From: CAITSH01 sp945892985
GTDB lineage: Bacteria > Pseudomonadota > Gammaproteobacteria > Burkholderiales > SG8-39
Direction of reading: 5' to 3'
Length of the DNA stretch: 21,814 nucleotides
Assembly (NCBI GenBank): GCA_945892985.1
Contig: CAMDDU010000060.1
Span: forward strand, 1-21,814
Both the position numbers and the translations under genes were made by a program. Of the stretch, positions 7,140 to 14,666 are shown one piece after another; the first letter of the stretch is position 1; every line of letters starts with the position of its first letter. The notes beneath the pieces were generated by a model. That model saw only the letters and a program-made list of their open reading frames with translations, had not been told where the DNA came from and searched no databases.

Positions 7140-7194
7140 TTGCGTCCGTAGCGCCACCCCGCTCCACCGCGTTCCACCCTTAGGGAGACACTTG

Positions 7195-8379
7195 ATGAAA
7201 AAGCATGTTCTTGCCGCCACCGCGGCACTCAGCCTGACACTGACTCTGACTCTGGCCCTGCCCGCGCAGGCCGCCGACAAGATCAAGGTCGGCTTCATCA
7301 GCACCCTGTCCGGCCCCAGCGGCGCGATAGGCACGGATATCCGCGATGCCTTCATGCTGGCGGTCAAGCTCAACGGCAACAAGATGGGCGGGCTGCCGGC
7401 CGAGGTGATCATCGGCGACGACCAGTTCAAACCCGAGGTGGGCAAGCAACTGGCCGAAAAGAACATCAAGCTGGACAAGGTCGACTTCCTCACCGGCATT
7501 GTGTTCTCCAACATCATGCTTGCCTCGGTTCCGGACGCTTTTGCCGCCAAGACCTATTACATCAGCCCCAACGCGGCGCCCTCGCCGCTGGCCGGTGCAC
7601 AGTGCAACCCCTACTTTTTCGCCGCTTCCTGGCCCAATGACGCCTATCACGAGGCGGCGGGCCAGCACGCCACCAACAAGGGTTACAAAAACGTCTACAT
7701 GATTGCGCCCAACTACCAGGCCGGCAAGGATTCGCTTGCCGGCTTCAAGCGCTTTTACAAGGGCAAGATCGCCGACGAGGTCTACACCAAACTCGGCCAG
7801 ATCGACTACTCGGCCGAACTGGCGCAGGTGCGTGCGGCCAAGCCGGATGCGCTGTACATATTCCTGCCCGGCGGCATGGGCATCAACTTCATCAAGCAGT
7901 TCGTCGGTGCCGGCCTGTCCAAGGACATGCAACTGATCACCCCGGGCTTTGGCTCCGATCAGGACGTCATCCGTCCGGTGGGCGACGCCATGCTGGGCCT
8001 GTTCGACACGGCGCACTGGGCGCTAGACCTCGATAACGCAGCCAACAAGAAATTCGTCGCCGAGTTCGAGAAGGAATACAAGCGCCTGCCCAGCGTCTAT
8101 GCCGCCCAGGGCTACGACACGGCCATGCTGATCGACTCGGCGGTGCGCGGCGTCAAAGGCAAGATCGAAGACAAGGAGGCCCTGGGTAAGGCCATCAAGG
8201 CAGCCAAGTTCGAATCGGTGCGCGGCGCCTTCAAGTTCAACACCAACCACTACCCGGTGCAGAACTATTACCTGCGCGTGGTCGGCAAGGACAGTCAGGG
8301 CCGCATCGTGAACAAGACCATAGGCACGGTGTTCAAGGACCGTGGCGATGCCTACGTCCAAGACTGCAAGATGAAATGA
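7195..8379 (+). CDS. ABC transporter periplasmic binding protein, LivK/HAAT type (Peripla_BP_6)
   Basis: 394-residue secreted binding protein of the branched-chain amino acid/amide/aromatic acid uptake family. Residues 1-26 form a signal peptide: basic MKKH, a Thr/Leu-rich hydrophobic core, and ALPAQA before the predicted cut. The mature start IKVGFISTLSGPSGAIG and DAFMLAVKLNG are diagnostic for Peripla_BP_6, as is AAQGYDTAMLIDSAV in the C-terminal lobe. An AGGGAGA site at 7182-7188 supports the ATG at 7195 rather than the TTG one codon earlier. The cognate permeases and ATPases lie 1.3 kb downstream beyond an antiparallel gene. Several such proteins near aromatic pathways bind benzoate-like acids, so an aromatic ligand is likely but inferred. 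The CDS ends at a hairpin terminator. Confidence 0.9.
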   Translation: MKKHVLAATAALSLTLTLTLALPAQAADKIKVGFISTLSGPSGAIGTDIRDAFMLAVKLNGNKMGGLPAEVIIGDDQFKPEVGKQLAEKNIKLDKVDFLTGIVFSNIMLASVPDAFAAKTYYISPNAAPSPLAGAQCNPYFFAASWPNDAYHEAAGQHATNKGYKNVYMIAPNYQAGKDSLAGFKRFYKGKIADEVYTKLGQIDYSAELAQVRAAKPDALYIFLPGGMGINFIKQFVGAGLSKDMQLITPGFGSDQDVIRPVGDAMLGLFDTAHWALDLDNAANKKFVAEFEKEYKRLPSVYAAQGYDTAMLIDSAVRGVKGKIEDKEALGKAIKAAKFESVRGAFKFNTNHYPVQNYYLRVVGKDSQGRIVNKTIGTVFKDRGDAYVQDCKMK

Positions 8380-8408
8380 CACTGGCTGCCACAGCCACCA
8401 TGCAGGCA

Positions 8409-8440
8409 AAGGGGCGGGGCAGTTGCTCGCCCCTTGTTGT
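8409..8440 (+). terminator. hairpin terminator after the binding-protein gene
   Basis: AAGGGGCG (8409-8416) pairs with CGCCCCTT (8428-8435) around an 11-base loop and is followed by GTTGTTT. It lies 30 bases past the stop, in the convergent gap with the Rieske gene, and separates the binding-protein transcript from livHMGF. Confidence 0.65.
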
Positions 8441-8505
8441 TTCTGGGCTTCCTGGGGGGGCCGCGGCTCTCCCGGTTCCCCGATTTTCCAGATTGTCTCG
8501 CTTGT

Positions 8506-9576
8506 CTAGGCGGGACGCGGCGCTGACGCCGCGGCTTCTTCGGCGATTTTCCGGCGCAGCAACCTGATGCCCTGTATCTGGCCGGCGTCGCCATTAACGT
8601 CGATGCGCGGCGCTGCAGGGTCGATATCCATCCAGCGCTGCTGCGTTTCAAACACTTCCCAATCCTGCCGGAACGCGAGGTCGATCTGCTGGAACAGCAT
8701 TTCCGTGACCTGCGGCTGCTCGAGCAGGAAGTTGTGCGCCTGCGCCCAGAAATAATGACAGCTCTTGTCCGTTTCCGGCGTGATCGCGTTCAGGTTGCGC
8801 ATCTCGATGCCACCCGCCAGTTCGCCTTCGGCGGCAAACGCGCCGGTTTTTTTCTGCGGCGCGCCTTTGCCGGTGTCCAATGCACCCACGTCCAGACGGA
8901 CAAAGCACGGCGGCGTGAAATTGATGAACTGCCAGCGATCGACATTGCCTTTGAAGCCGCCGGCCTTGACGTAGGTGGGCGGCGCCGGGGCGTCAAGAAT
9001 CCAGCGCGCGACCGTCACGTCATGCTCGGAGCGCAACGTCTTGACCTCGGCATTTTCGGCCGTCGCATAGTTGCCTATGGTCGACTTGTGCACGAAAGAA
9101 AGATGGCTGAGGTCGAGCAGGTTTTCGATGACCAGCTCGTAACTGCCCTTGACGTGATAAACCGCCCCTTTCGCGCGCCACTTCGGGTCATCCATCCAGT
9201 GGAAATCGGTTATTTTCGACTCGTCCGCGAGCGCCGGGTCGCCCATCCACACCCAGATCCAGCGATGGCGTTCGGCCACCGGATAACTTCTGACACGCGC
9301 CGCCTCGGGAACCGTCGCCTGCCCCGGAACACGCACGCACTTGCCGCTGCCATCGTAGGTGAAGCCGTGGTAGTAACACTCGAGGCAATCGTCGACCACG
9401 CTGCCCTTGTGCAGGGGATAGTGCCGGTGGCAGCACCGGTCTTCGAGTGCCGCAACGCCGCCGTCACGCTTGCGGTAAAAAACCAGCGGCTCGTTGAGAA
9501 TCATCCGTCCAAACGGTTTGTCTGCGGTGACTTCATGGTCCCAGGCGGCGACATACCAGGCATTGCGCAAAAACAT
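8506..9576 (-). CDS. Rieske mononuclear-iron oxygenase, VanA-like alpha-only type
   Basis: 356-residue aromatic oxygenase or demethylase component. The Rieske [2Fe-2S] ligands are C48-x-H50 and C67-x-x-H70 (the latter in CYYHGFTYDG). The mononuclear iron motif is D155-x-x-H158-x4-H163 in LLDLSHLSFVHKST. Length and spacing match vanillate O-demethylase VanA and phthalate-type oxygenases, which act as alpha-only multimers and need a VanB-like reductase; none is in the window. The open frame continues upstream to 9936, but ATG 9576 has a GGAGAAG site and begins the family N-terminus FLRNAWYVAAW. It runs antiparallel to, and splits, the ABC transporter genes, with an 81-bp divergent gap to livH. 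Substrate cannot be told from sequence alone; a methoxylated or carboxylated aromatic is likely. Confidence 0.88.
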   Translation of the reverse strand: MFLRNAWYVAAWDHEVTADKPFGRMILNEPLVFYRKRDGGVAALEDRCCHRHYPLHKGSVVDDCLECYYHGFTYDGSGKCVRVPGQATVPEAARVRSYPVAERHRWIWVWMGDPALADESKITDFHWMDDPKWRAKGAVYHVKGSYELVIENLLDLSHLSFVHKSTIGNYATAENAEVKTLRSEHDVTVARWILDAPAPPTYVKAGGFKGNVDRWQFINFTPPCFVRLDVGALDTGKGAPQKKTGAFAAEGELAGGIEMRNLNAITPETDKSCHYFWAQAHNFLLEQPQVTEMLFQQIDLAFRQDWEVFETQQRWMDIDPAAPRIDVNGDAGQIQGIRLLRRKIAEEAAASAPRPA

Positions 9577-9657
9577 CGTCTTCTCCAATCTGGCCGATGC
9601 GCCGGAAACGCCCGGCAACCGGCAATGGTTCACTGACAGTCTATCATCGCCAAATCC

Positions 9658-10575
9658 ATGTCCGGCATCCTGATCCTTGAACAATCCTTGAACGGCCTGC
9701 AGTTCGGCCTGATGCTGTTCCTGCTCGCCGCAGGGCTGACGCTGGTGTTCGGCATCATGGACATGATCAACCTCGCGCACGGCTCGATCTACATGGTCGG
9801 CGCCTTTCTTGCCGCGACGCTGGTGCAGGCGACCGGGTCGTTCACCGCCGGCGTGTTGCTGGCCGTTGCGGCAACCGCCGTCATCGGCATGCTGCTCGAG
9901 GTGTCGATACTGCGCAGCCTGTACACGCGCGATCACCTTTCGCAGGTGCTCGCCACCTTCGCACTCATCCTGATCAGCAACGAAGTGGTGCGCATCATCT
10001 GGGGTTCCGATGTCGCGCTGTCGACGCCGGCGGCGCTATCCGGCCCGGTGGAGCTGATCCCGGGGCTGTTCTATCCGTCATACCGCCTGCTCATCATCGG
10101 CGTCGGGCTCGCCGTGGCGCTGCTGCTCTACTTTATCGTCGCCAAGACGCGCATCGGCATGCTGGTGCGCGCCGGCGCTTCGAACCGCGAAATGGCCACG
10201 GCCATGGGCGTCAACATCAAGCTGCTGTTCACGCTGGTGTTCGGCTTTGGCGCCGCGCTGTGCGCGGTGGCCGGCGCCATGCTCGGCCCTATCTTTGCGG
10301 TGCAGGTGGGCATGGGCGACAACATCCTCATCCTCGCCTTTGTCGTCATCGTCATCGGCGGCATCGGCTCGATTCGCGGCGCGCTGATCGGCTCGGTACT
10401 GGTGGGCTTTGTCGACACCTTCGGCCGCGCCTTCATGCCGCATCTCCTGCGCGAGTTCCTGCCGCCGCAGTTTGCCAGCGCGGTCGGCCCGGCGCTCGCC
10501 TCCATCCTCATTTACGTGCTCATGGCCGCGGTGCTGTTCTGGAAACCGCAGGGCCTGTTTCCGGCGAGGGGATGA
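9658..10575 (+). CDS. livH: HAAT-family ABC transporter permease, LivH type
   Basis: 305-residue inner-membrane permease with about eight hydrophobic helices. The opening QSLNGLQFGLMLFLLAAGLT, then MDMINLAHGSIYMVGAF (residues 34-50), is diagnostic for LivH. The cytoplasmic coupling loop includes GMLVRAGASNREMATAMGV. No strong Shine-Dalgarno precedes ATG 9658, but the family N-terminus fits. It is the first gene of a tightly overlapped livH-livM-livG-livF operon; its stop shares ATGA with the livM start. Together with LivM it forms the membrane channel for the binding protein encoded at 7195. The symbol denotes family; the substrate may be an aromatic or other acid rather than leucine. Confidence 0.92.
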   Translation: MSGILILEQSLNGLQFGLMLFLLAAGLTLVFGIMDMINLAHGSIYMVGAFLAATLVQATGSFTAGVLLAVAATAVIGMLLEVSILRSLYTRDHLSQVLATFALILISNEVVRIIWGSDVALSTPAALSGPVELIPGLFYPSYRLLIIGVGLAVALLLYFIVAKTRIGMLVRAGASNREMATAMGVNIKLLFTLVFGFGAALCAVAGAMLGPIFAVQVGMGDNILILAFVVIVIGGIGSIRGALIGSVLVGFVDTFGRAFMPHLLREFLPPQFASAVGPALASILIYVLMAAVLFWKPQGLFPARG

Positions 10576-11549
10576 TGCAGCGCGCCGCCACCATCGCCCT
10601 GCTGCTCGCCGCCATCGCCTTTCCGCTGGCGATGCAGGCGCTCGATCAGGGCTACTACATCAGCTTTGCCAGCCGCATCATGATTTACGCGCTGGCGGCG
10701 ACCAGCCTCAACCTGATACTCGGTTATGGCGGCATGATTTCCTTTGGCCACGCCGCGTTTGTCGGCGCCGGCACCTACATCGCGGGCATCATGATCGTCG
10801 AGGGCATGCCCGGCGCGCTCATCGGCTGGCCGCTCGCCATGCTGCTCCCGGGCCTGCTCGCCCTCGCCATAGGCGCGGTGTCGCTGCGCACCCGCGGCGT
10901 CTACTTCATCATGATCACCCTCGCTTTTGCGCAGATGATTTACTACCTCACGGTGTCGATGAAGGCCTACGGCGGCGAAGAGGGCCTGACGCTGCCCGGC
11001 CGCTCAACACTGCCCTTCATCGACTTGTCCAACGACAGCAACTTTTATTACGCCGTGCTGGCGCTGCTGGCGTTGACACTGCTGCTGCTCAACCGGCTGG
11101 TGTCCTCGCGCTTTGGCCGCGTCATCGAGGCGATCCGCGAGAACGAGACACGCATGGAGGCCATCGGCTTCCCGACGCAGCGCTACAAACTCGCCTGCTT
11201 TGTCATCGCCGGCGCCTTCGGCGGGCTGGCCGGCGCGCTGCTCGCCAACCACGGCAGCTACGTCAACCCGTCCATCCTGCACTGGACGCAGTCGGGCAAT
11301 CTGATGATCATGGTCATCCTCGGCGGCGTGGGCTTTCGCTACGGCGGCCTTATCGGCGCGCTGACCCTGCTCGGGCTGGAGGAGTTCATCGCCAACCACA
11401 AGATAGGCTGGATCGCCGACCTCTACCCCAATTACCAGCAGCACTCGCTGCTCGGCGTGGGCATCGTGCTGCTCGTCATCGTGCTCTACGCACCGCAGGG
11501 TATCGCCGGACTGTTTCTGCGCAACAAGCAAGGGGGCGGCCATGGCTGA
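10572..11549 (+). CDS. livM: HAAT-family ABC transporter permease, LivM type
   Basis: 325-residue permease from ATG 10572, which overlaps the livH stop as ATGA; a second ATG follows at once and could also serve. A GAGGGG purine run just upstream acts as the ribosome site. The family block SLNLILGYGGMISFGHAAFVGAGTY (about 45-69) and the loop RVIEAIRENETRMEAIGFP identify LivM. The frame stays open upstream to 10260 inside livH, but that part is only shadow coding. It overlaps livG by 8 bases, implying translational coupling. It pairs with LivH in the importer. Confidence 0.92.
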   Translation: MMQRAATIALLLAAIAFPLAMQALDQGYYISFASRIMIYALAATSLNLILGYGGMISFGHAAFVGAGTYIAGIMIVEGMPGALIGWPLAMLLPGLLALAIGAVSLRTRGVYFIMITLAFAQMIYYLTVSMKAYGGEEGLTLPGRSTLPFIDLSNDSNFYYAVLALLALTLLLLNRLVSSRFGRVIEAIRENETRMEAIGFPTQRYKLACFVIAGAFGGLAGALLANHGSYVNPSILHWTQSGNLMIMVILGGVGFRYGGLIGALTLLGLEEFIANHKIGWIADLYPNYQQHSLLGVGIVLLVIVLYAPQGIAGLFLRNKQGGGHG

Positions 11550-12309
11550 GCCATTGCTCAAAGTGCAGGGGCTGGTGAAGCGTTTCGGCGGGCTTGTCGC
11601 CACCGACAAGGTCAGCCTCGACATCCGCCACGGCGAGATACACGCGCTGATCGGTCCCAACGGCGCCGGCAAGACGACGCTGATCGCACAGCTTTCCGGT
11701 TCGCTCGCCAGCGACGCGGGCCGGCTTGGCTTTGACGGCAGCGACATCAGCACCCTGCCCCAACATGAGCGGGTGCGCCGCGGCCTTGCGCGCTCCTACC
11801 AGATCACCAGCATATTCAAAAAATTCTCTGTGCTCGACAACGTTGCGCTGGCGGTGCAGGCACGCAGCGGCACCAGCATGTCCTTCTGGCGGCCGCTCGC
11901 CGCCGAAACGGCGCTGTTCGAGGAAGCGGCCGAACTGGTCAGGCGCGTCGGCCTGGGCGGTCGCGAGCACGCCATGGCCGGCAATCTCGCCCACGGCGAG
12001 CAGCGCCAGCTCGAAGTCGGGCTGGCGCTCGCCACCCAGCCCAAGCTGATCCTGCTCGACGAGCCGATGGCCGGCATGGGCCCGGAGGAATCGGTGCGCA
12101 TCATCGAACTGATAGAAAAGGTACGCGAAGAGGTCACCGTGCTGCTGGTGGAGCACGACATGGACGCGGTGTTCCGCCTCGCCGACCGCATCTCGGTGCT
12201 GGTCAACGGCCGGCTGATCGCCACCGGCGAACCGGAAACGATACGCAACAACCCTGAGGTAAGGAAGGCCTACCTGGGTGATGAATTGGATGAAGGTGCG
12301 GCGGCATGA
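11542..12309 (+). CDS. livG: HAAT-family ABC transporter ATPase, LivG type
   Basis: 255-residue ATPase. Walker A GPNGAGKT is at residues 38-45. The signature is the LivG variant LAHGEQRQLE (149-158) in place of LSGGQ. Walker B LILLDEP is at 169-175 and the switch histidine at H205 in LLVEHDMD. The insert GLARSYQITSIFKKFSVLDN is typical of LivG. All catalytic motifs are intact. The gene overlaps livM by 8 bases and livF by 4 (ATGA). It forms the cytoplasmic motor with LivF. Confidence 0.93.
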   Translation: MAEPLLKVQGLVKRFGGLVATDKVSLDIRHGEIHALIGPNGAGKTTLIAQLSGSLASDAGRLGFDGSDISTLPQHERVRRGLARSYQITSIFKKFSVLDNVALAVQARSGTSMSFWRPLAAETALFEEAAELVRRVGLGGREHAMAGNLAHGEQRQLEVGLALATQPKLILLDEPMAGMGPEESVRIIELIEKVREEVTVLLVEHDMDAVFRLADRISVLVNGRLIATGEPETIRNNPEVRKAYLGDELDEGAAA

Positions 12310-13019
12310 GCGACGCCTTCCTCCAGGTCGAGAATCTCGAAACCGCCTACGGCGCCAGCCAGGTGCTGTTCGGTATCAGCCTCGACATCCGCGCCGGCGA
12401 GGTGGCGACCCTGCTCGGGCGCAACGGCATGGGCAAGACCACCACCGTGCGCTCCATCATGGGCATGACACCGGCGCGCGGCGGCAGCATACGCTTTCGC
12501 AACACCGCGATCGCACAGCTGAGCTCAGACCGCATCGCGCGCATGGGTGTGGCGCTGGTGCCCGAGGGCCGGCAGATATTCCCCAATCTCACCGTGCGCG
12601 AGAACCTGGTCGCCTTTGCCGGCAACCGCAGCGGCACCAAAGAACCCTGGACGCTGGCCAAGGTGTTCGGCTTTTTCCCGCGCCTTGCAGAGCGCAGCGG
12701 CAATATGGGCAACCAGCTCTCTGGCGGGGAGCAGCAAATGCTCGCCATCGGTCGCGCGCTGATGACCAACCCGCACCTGCTGATCCTCGATGAGGCCACC
12801 GAGGGGCTTGCGCCGCTGATACGCGAGGAGATCTGGCATTGCCTCACTGCGCTCAAGGGCCAGGGCCAGACCATCCTGGTCATAGACAAGTACGTCGAGC
12901 GCCTGATCAAGATCGCCGACCGCCACACCATCATCGAACGCGGCCGCGTCGCCTGGCAGGGAAGCTCAGCCGAGCTCGATGCCGACCATGGGCTGTGGCA
13001 CCGTTATCTCGGCGTCTGA
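12306..13019 (+). CDS. livF: HAAT-family ABC transporter ATPase, LivF type
   Basis: 237-residue ATPase with Walker A GRNGMGKT (38-45), signature LSGGEQ (138-143), and Walker B LLILDEATEG (158-167). The Q-loop block VPEGRQIFPNLTVRENL (85-101) is a LivF hallmark. At the switch position the usual VEQN/VEHD is VIDK, followed by YVERL; LivF proteins often lack the histidine, but this form is less common. It is the last gene of the overlapped liv set, about 95 bases before the Rid-family gene, which could be read through. Confidence 0.92.
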   Translation: MSDAFLQVENLETAYGASQVLFGISLDIRAGEVATLLGRNGMGKTTTVRSIMGMTPARGGSIRFRNTAIAQLSSDRIARMGVALVPEGRQIFPNLTVRENLVAFAGNRSGTKEPWTLAKVFGFFPRLAERSGNMGNQLSGGEQQMLAIGRALMTNPHLLILDEATEGLAPLIREEIWHCLTALKGQGQTILVIDKYVERLIKIADRHTIIERGRVAWQGSSAELDADHGLWHRYLGV

Positions 13020-13023
13020 ACGT

Positions 13024-13055
13024 CGCCACACCGCGACATCGCGACACCGCCACAC
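13024..13055. repeat. 8-bp tandem array (CGCCACAC/CGCGACAC, 4 units)
   Basis: Four consecutive octamers: CGCCACAC, CGCGACAT, CGCGACAC, CGCCACAC. The array begins five bases after the livF stop. It has the same period as the array at 7022-7060 but a different unit. Confidence 0.75.
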
Positions 13056-13114
13056 CATTTAGGCCTGACAAAAATACAAAGGTGCATGGACACATGAGCA
13101 CAAAGGAGAACACG

Positions 13115-13507
13115 ATGAAAGTATTGCAACCGCCAGGCTGGGCCAAGCCCCGCGGCTACGCCAATGGCATCGCCGCCAGGGGCACGCAAGTGTTCATCTC
13201 CGGACAGATCGGCTGGGATGCCGAATGCAAATTTGTATCGGATGATTTTGCCGCGCAGGCGAAGCAGGCGCTCGCCAATATCGTCGCCGTGCTGGCCGAG
13301 GCCGGCGGCAAGCCCGAACACATCACACGCATGACCTGGTACGTGGTCGACAAGCGCGAGTACGTCGGCGCATACAAGGCGATCGGCGAGGCCTACCGTG
13401 AAATAATCGGCCGTAAATTCCCGGCGATGAGCGCGGTGCAGGTGGTGGCGCTGATCGAAGACCGCGCCAAGGTCGAGATCGAAGCGACGGCGGTGGTGCC
13501 GGACTGA
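13115..13507 (+). CDS. Rid-family (YjgF/YER057c/UK114) protein lacking canonical Arg105
   Basis: 130-residue trimer-forming Rid fold. Family features include the N-terminal GYANGIAARGTQVFISGQIG, followed by an AKQALANIVAVLAEAG helix and the C-terminal VEIEATAVV strand. In RidA-type enamine/imine deaminases the motif NLPxRSxV supplies the catalytic Arg105; here it reads FPAMSAVQV with Met at residue 105, so classical imine hydrolysis is not expected and a Rid4-7-type role is more likely. ATG 13115 has a good AAAGGAGA site; an in-frame ATG at 13094 is a weaker option. Rid proteins are frequent near anthraniloyl-CoA and salicylyl-CoA pathway genes, so a role in the same catabolism is plausible but inferred. 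Confidence 0.88.
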   Translation: MKVLQPPGWAKPRGYANGIAARGTQVFISGQIGWDAECKFVSDDFAAQAKQALANIVAVLAEAGGKPEHITRMTWYVVDKREYVGAYKAIGEAYREIIGRKFPAMSAVQVVALIEDRAKVEIEATAVVPD

Positions 13508-13544
13508 GCGCGCACGCACAGCGGCTCATCGAAACGATAGCTGA

Positions 13545-13567
13545 AAAGCCGCGCCTGGCGCGGGTTT
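13545..13567 (+). terminator. weak hairpin after the Rid-family gene
   Basis: CCGCG (13549-13553) pairs with CGCGG (13559-13563), flanked by AAA and TTT that could extend the stem past one mismatch. Only a short T run follows, so efficiency as a terminator is doubtful. Confidence 0.35.
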
Positions 13568-13602
13568 CCAGCTTATGTGCAGATACTAATAAATAAATTG
13601 AT

Positions 13603-13712
13603 GTCATTGCGAGTCCGCCTCCGGGGATAAACTCCGCGAAGCAATCTTGCCGCTGTCGTGGTGTCTTTGCAATTTCACGAGATTGCTTTGTCGCTTCGCT
13701 CCTCGCAATGAC
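13603..13712. repeat. dispersed palindromic repeat, copy 2
   Basis: Begins GTCATTGCGAG and ends CTCGCAATGAC, with inner GCGAAGCAATCTTG and CACGAGATTGCTTTG arms; 110 bp. The left arm has a variant insert (CCTCCGGGGATAAACTCC) not mirrored in the right arm. It lies between the convergent Rid-family gene and otnI. Confidence 0.85.
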
Positions 13713-13726
13713 GGGTGATATTGGAT

Positions 13727-14503
13727 TCACAACCAGGGTTTGGCCCAGCCCAATCCGTCTGAAGTCTTGCCACGCGGGCGGTACTCGCAACCGACCCAAC
13801 CGTCATAGCCCAGCTCATCCATCAGGCCGAACAGATAGGGATAGTTGATCTCGCCGATGTCCGGCTCCTGCCGCGCTGGCACGCCGGCGATCTGGATGTG
13901 GCCGACGCCGGCGATATATTGTTTCATTTTCATCGCCAGGTCACCCTCGACGATCTGGCAGTGATAAAGATCGAACTGCACCTTCAGGTTGGCCGCGCCC
14001 ACCGCGGCGCAAATGGCATGGGCCTCATCCTGGCGGTTGAGGAAAAATCCGGGAATGTCGCGCGTGTTGATCGGCTCGATCACGACGGTGATGCCCAGCG
14101 TCGCGGCTTCCTTTGCCGCATAGGCGAGGTTCTTCAGGTAGGCCTCACGGTGGCGCGCCCTGTCCTGCTCGGGCTTGATCAGGCCGGCCATCACATGCAG
14201 GCGCGTGTTGCCCAGCACCGCCGCGTACTCGAGTGCGGTGGCGATGCTTTGCTTGAACTCATCCTCGCGCCCCGGCAGCGAGGCGATGCCGCGCTCCCCG
14301 CCGGCCCAGCTTCCGGGCGGCCCGTTGAATAGCGCCAGCGTCAGGCCGTTGGCGTCTAGACGCCGCCTGATCTGCGCGGCGGGCACCTCGTAAGGGAACA
14401 GGAACTCCACAGCCTTGAACCCGTCCTTTGCCGCGGCATCAAAGCGGTCGAGAAAGGCGTGCTCCTGGTACATCATCGAGGTGTTGGCGGCGAGTTTTGG
14501 CAT
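13727..14503 (-). CDS. otnI: 2-oxo-tetronate isomerase (hydroxypyruvate isomerase family)
   Basis: 258-residue TIM-barrel isomerase of the Hyi/OtnI family, converting 2-oxotetronate to 3-oxotetronate in erythronate/threonate catabolism. The catalytic glutamates are E143 in VVIEPINTRDIPGFFL and E240 in VGCEYRP; D178, H181 and H202 lie in the metal-site regions. Length is typical. ATG 14503 has a GGAGA site seven bases upstream. The OtnI role rather than generic hydroxypyruvate isomerase is supported by the otnC and otnK genes directly upstream on the same strand. The gap to otnC is 163 bases and is filled by a palindromic repeat. Confidence 0.85.
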   Translation of the reverse strand: MPKLAANTSMMYQEHAFLDRFDAAAKDGFKAVEFLFPYEVPAAQIRRRLDANGLTLALFNGPPGSWAGGERGIASLPGREDEFKQSIATALEYAAVLGNTRLHVMAGLIKPEQDRARHREAYLKNLAYAAKEAATLGITVVIEPINTRDIPGFFLNRQDEAHAICAAVGAANLKVQFDLYHCQIVEGDLAMKMKQYIAGVGHIQIAGVPARQEPDIGEINYPYLFGLMDELGYDGWVGCEYRPRGKTSDGLGWAKPWL

Positions 14504-14522
14504 TAATTTCTCCTGCTATGTT

Positions 14523-14643
14523 GTCATTGCGAGCCGCTTTAGCGGCGAAGCAATCTTGTGGCATGTGCGTCGTGTGATCAGTGAGATTGCGTCGTCCCCT
14601 GCGGGGATTTCCTTCGGGGCATCGCTGCGCTCCTCGCAATGAC
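14523..14643. repeat. dispersed palindromic repeat, copy 3
   Basis: Runs from GTCATTGCGAGCCGC to CTCCTCGCAATGAC, 121 bp, with inner GCGAAGCAATCTTGTG and GTGAGATTGCG arms. The right arm has an insert (CCCCTGCGGGGATTTCC) absent from copy 1. It sits inside the otn operon, between otnC and otnI, where a transcribed hairpin could alter expression of otnI. Confidence 0.85.
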
Positions 14644-14666
14644 CCGCAACTTTTCATTACGGCAAA

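Larger units (their letters stand above)
6625..7194. other. divergent intergenic region and long leader of the binding-protein gene
   Basis: 570 bases separate the minus-strand monooxygenase from the plus-strand binding protein. They hold a 7-bp-stem hairpin (GCCTGCC/GGCAGGC, 6723-6742) without a T tract, a near-consensus plus-strand promoter (6803-6831), a GC-rich purine stretch (about 6907-6935), and several short tandem arrays (7022-7060, 7071-7086, 7113-7139). Frames of 60-75 codons here are not gene-like. The leader from the promoter to the ATG at 7195 would be about 355 bases. Confidence 0.6.

Noticed and set aside
8472..8507. degenerate 9-bp periodicity at the 3' end of the VanA-like gene
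   Set aside because: Units match at only 5-7 of 9 positions, too weak to call a repeat with confidence.
8734..9636. 300-codon plus-strand open frame
   Set aside because: It is the antisense shadow of the VanA-like Rieske gene and lacks a ribosome site or family features.
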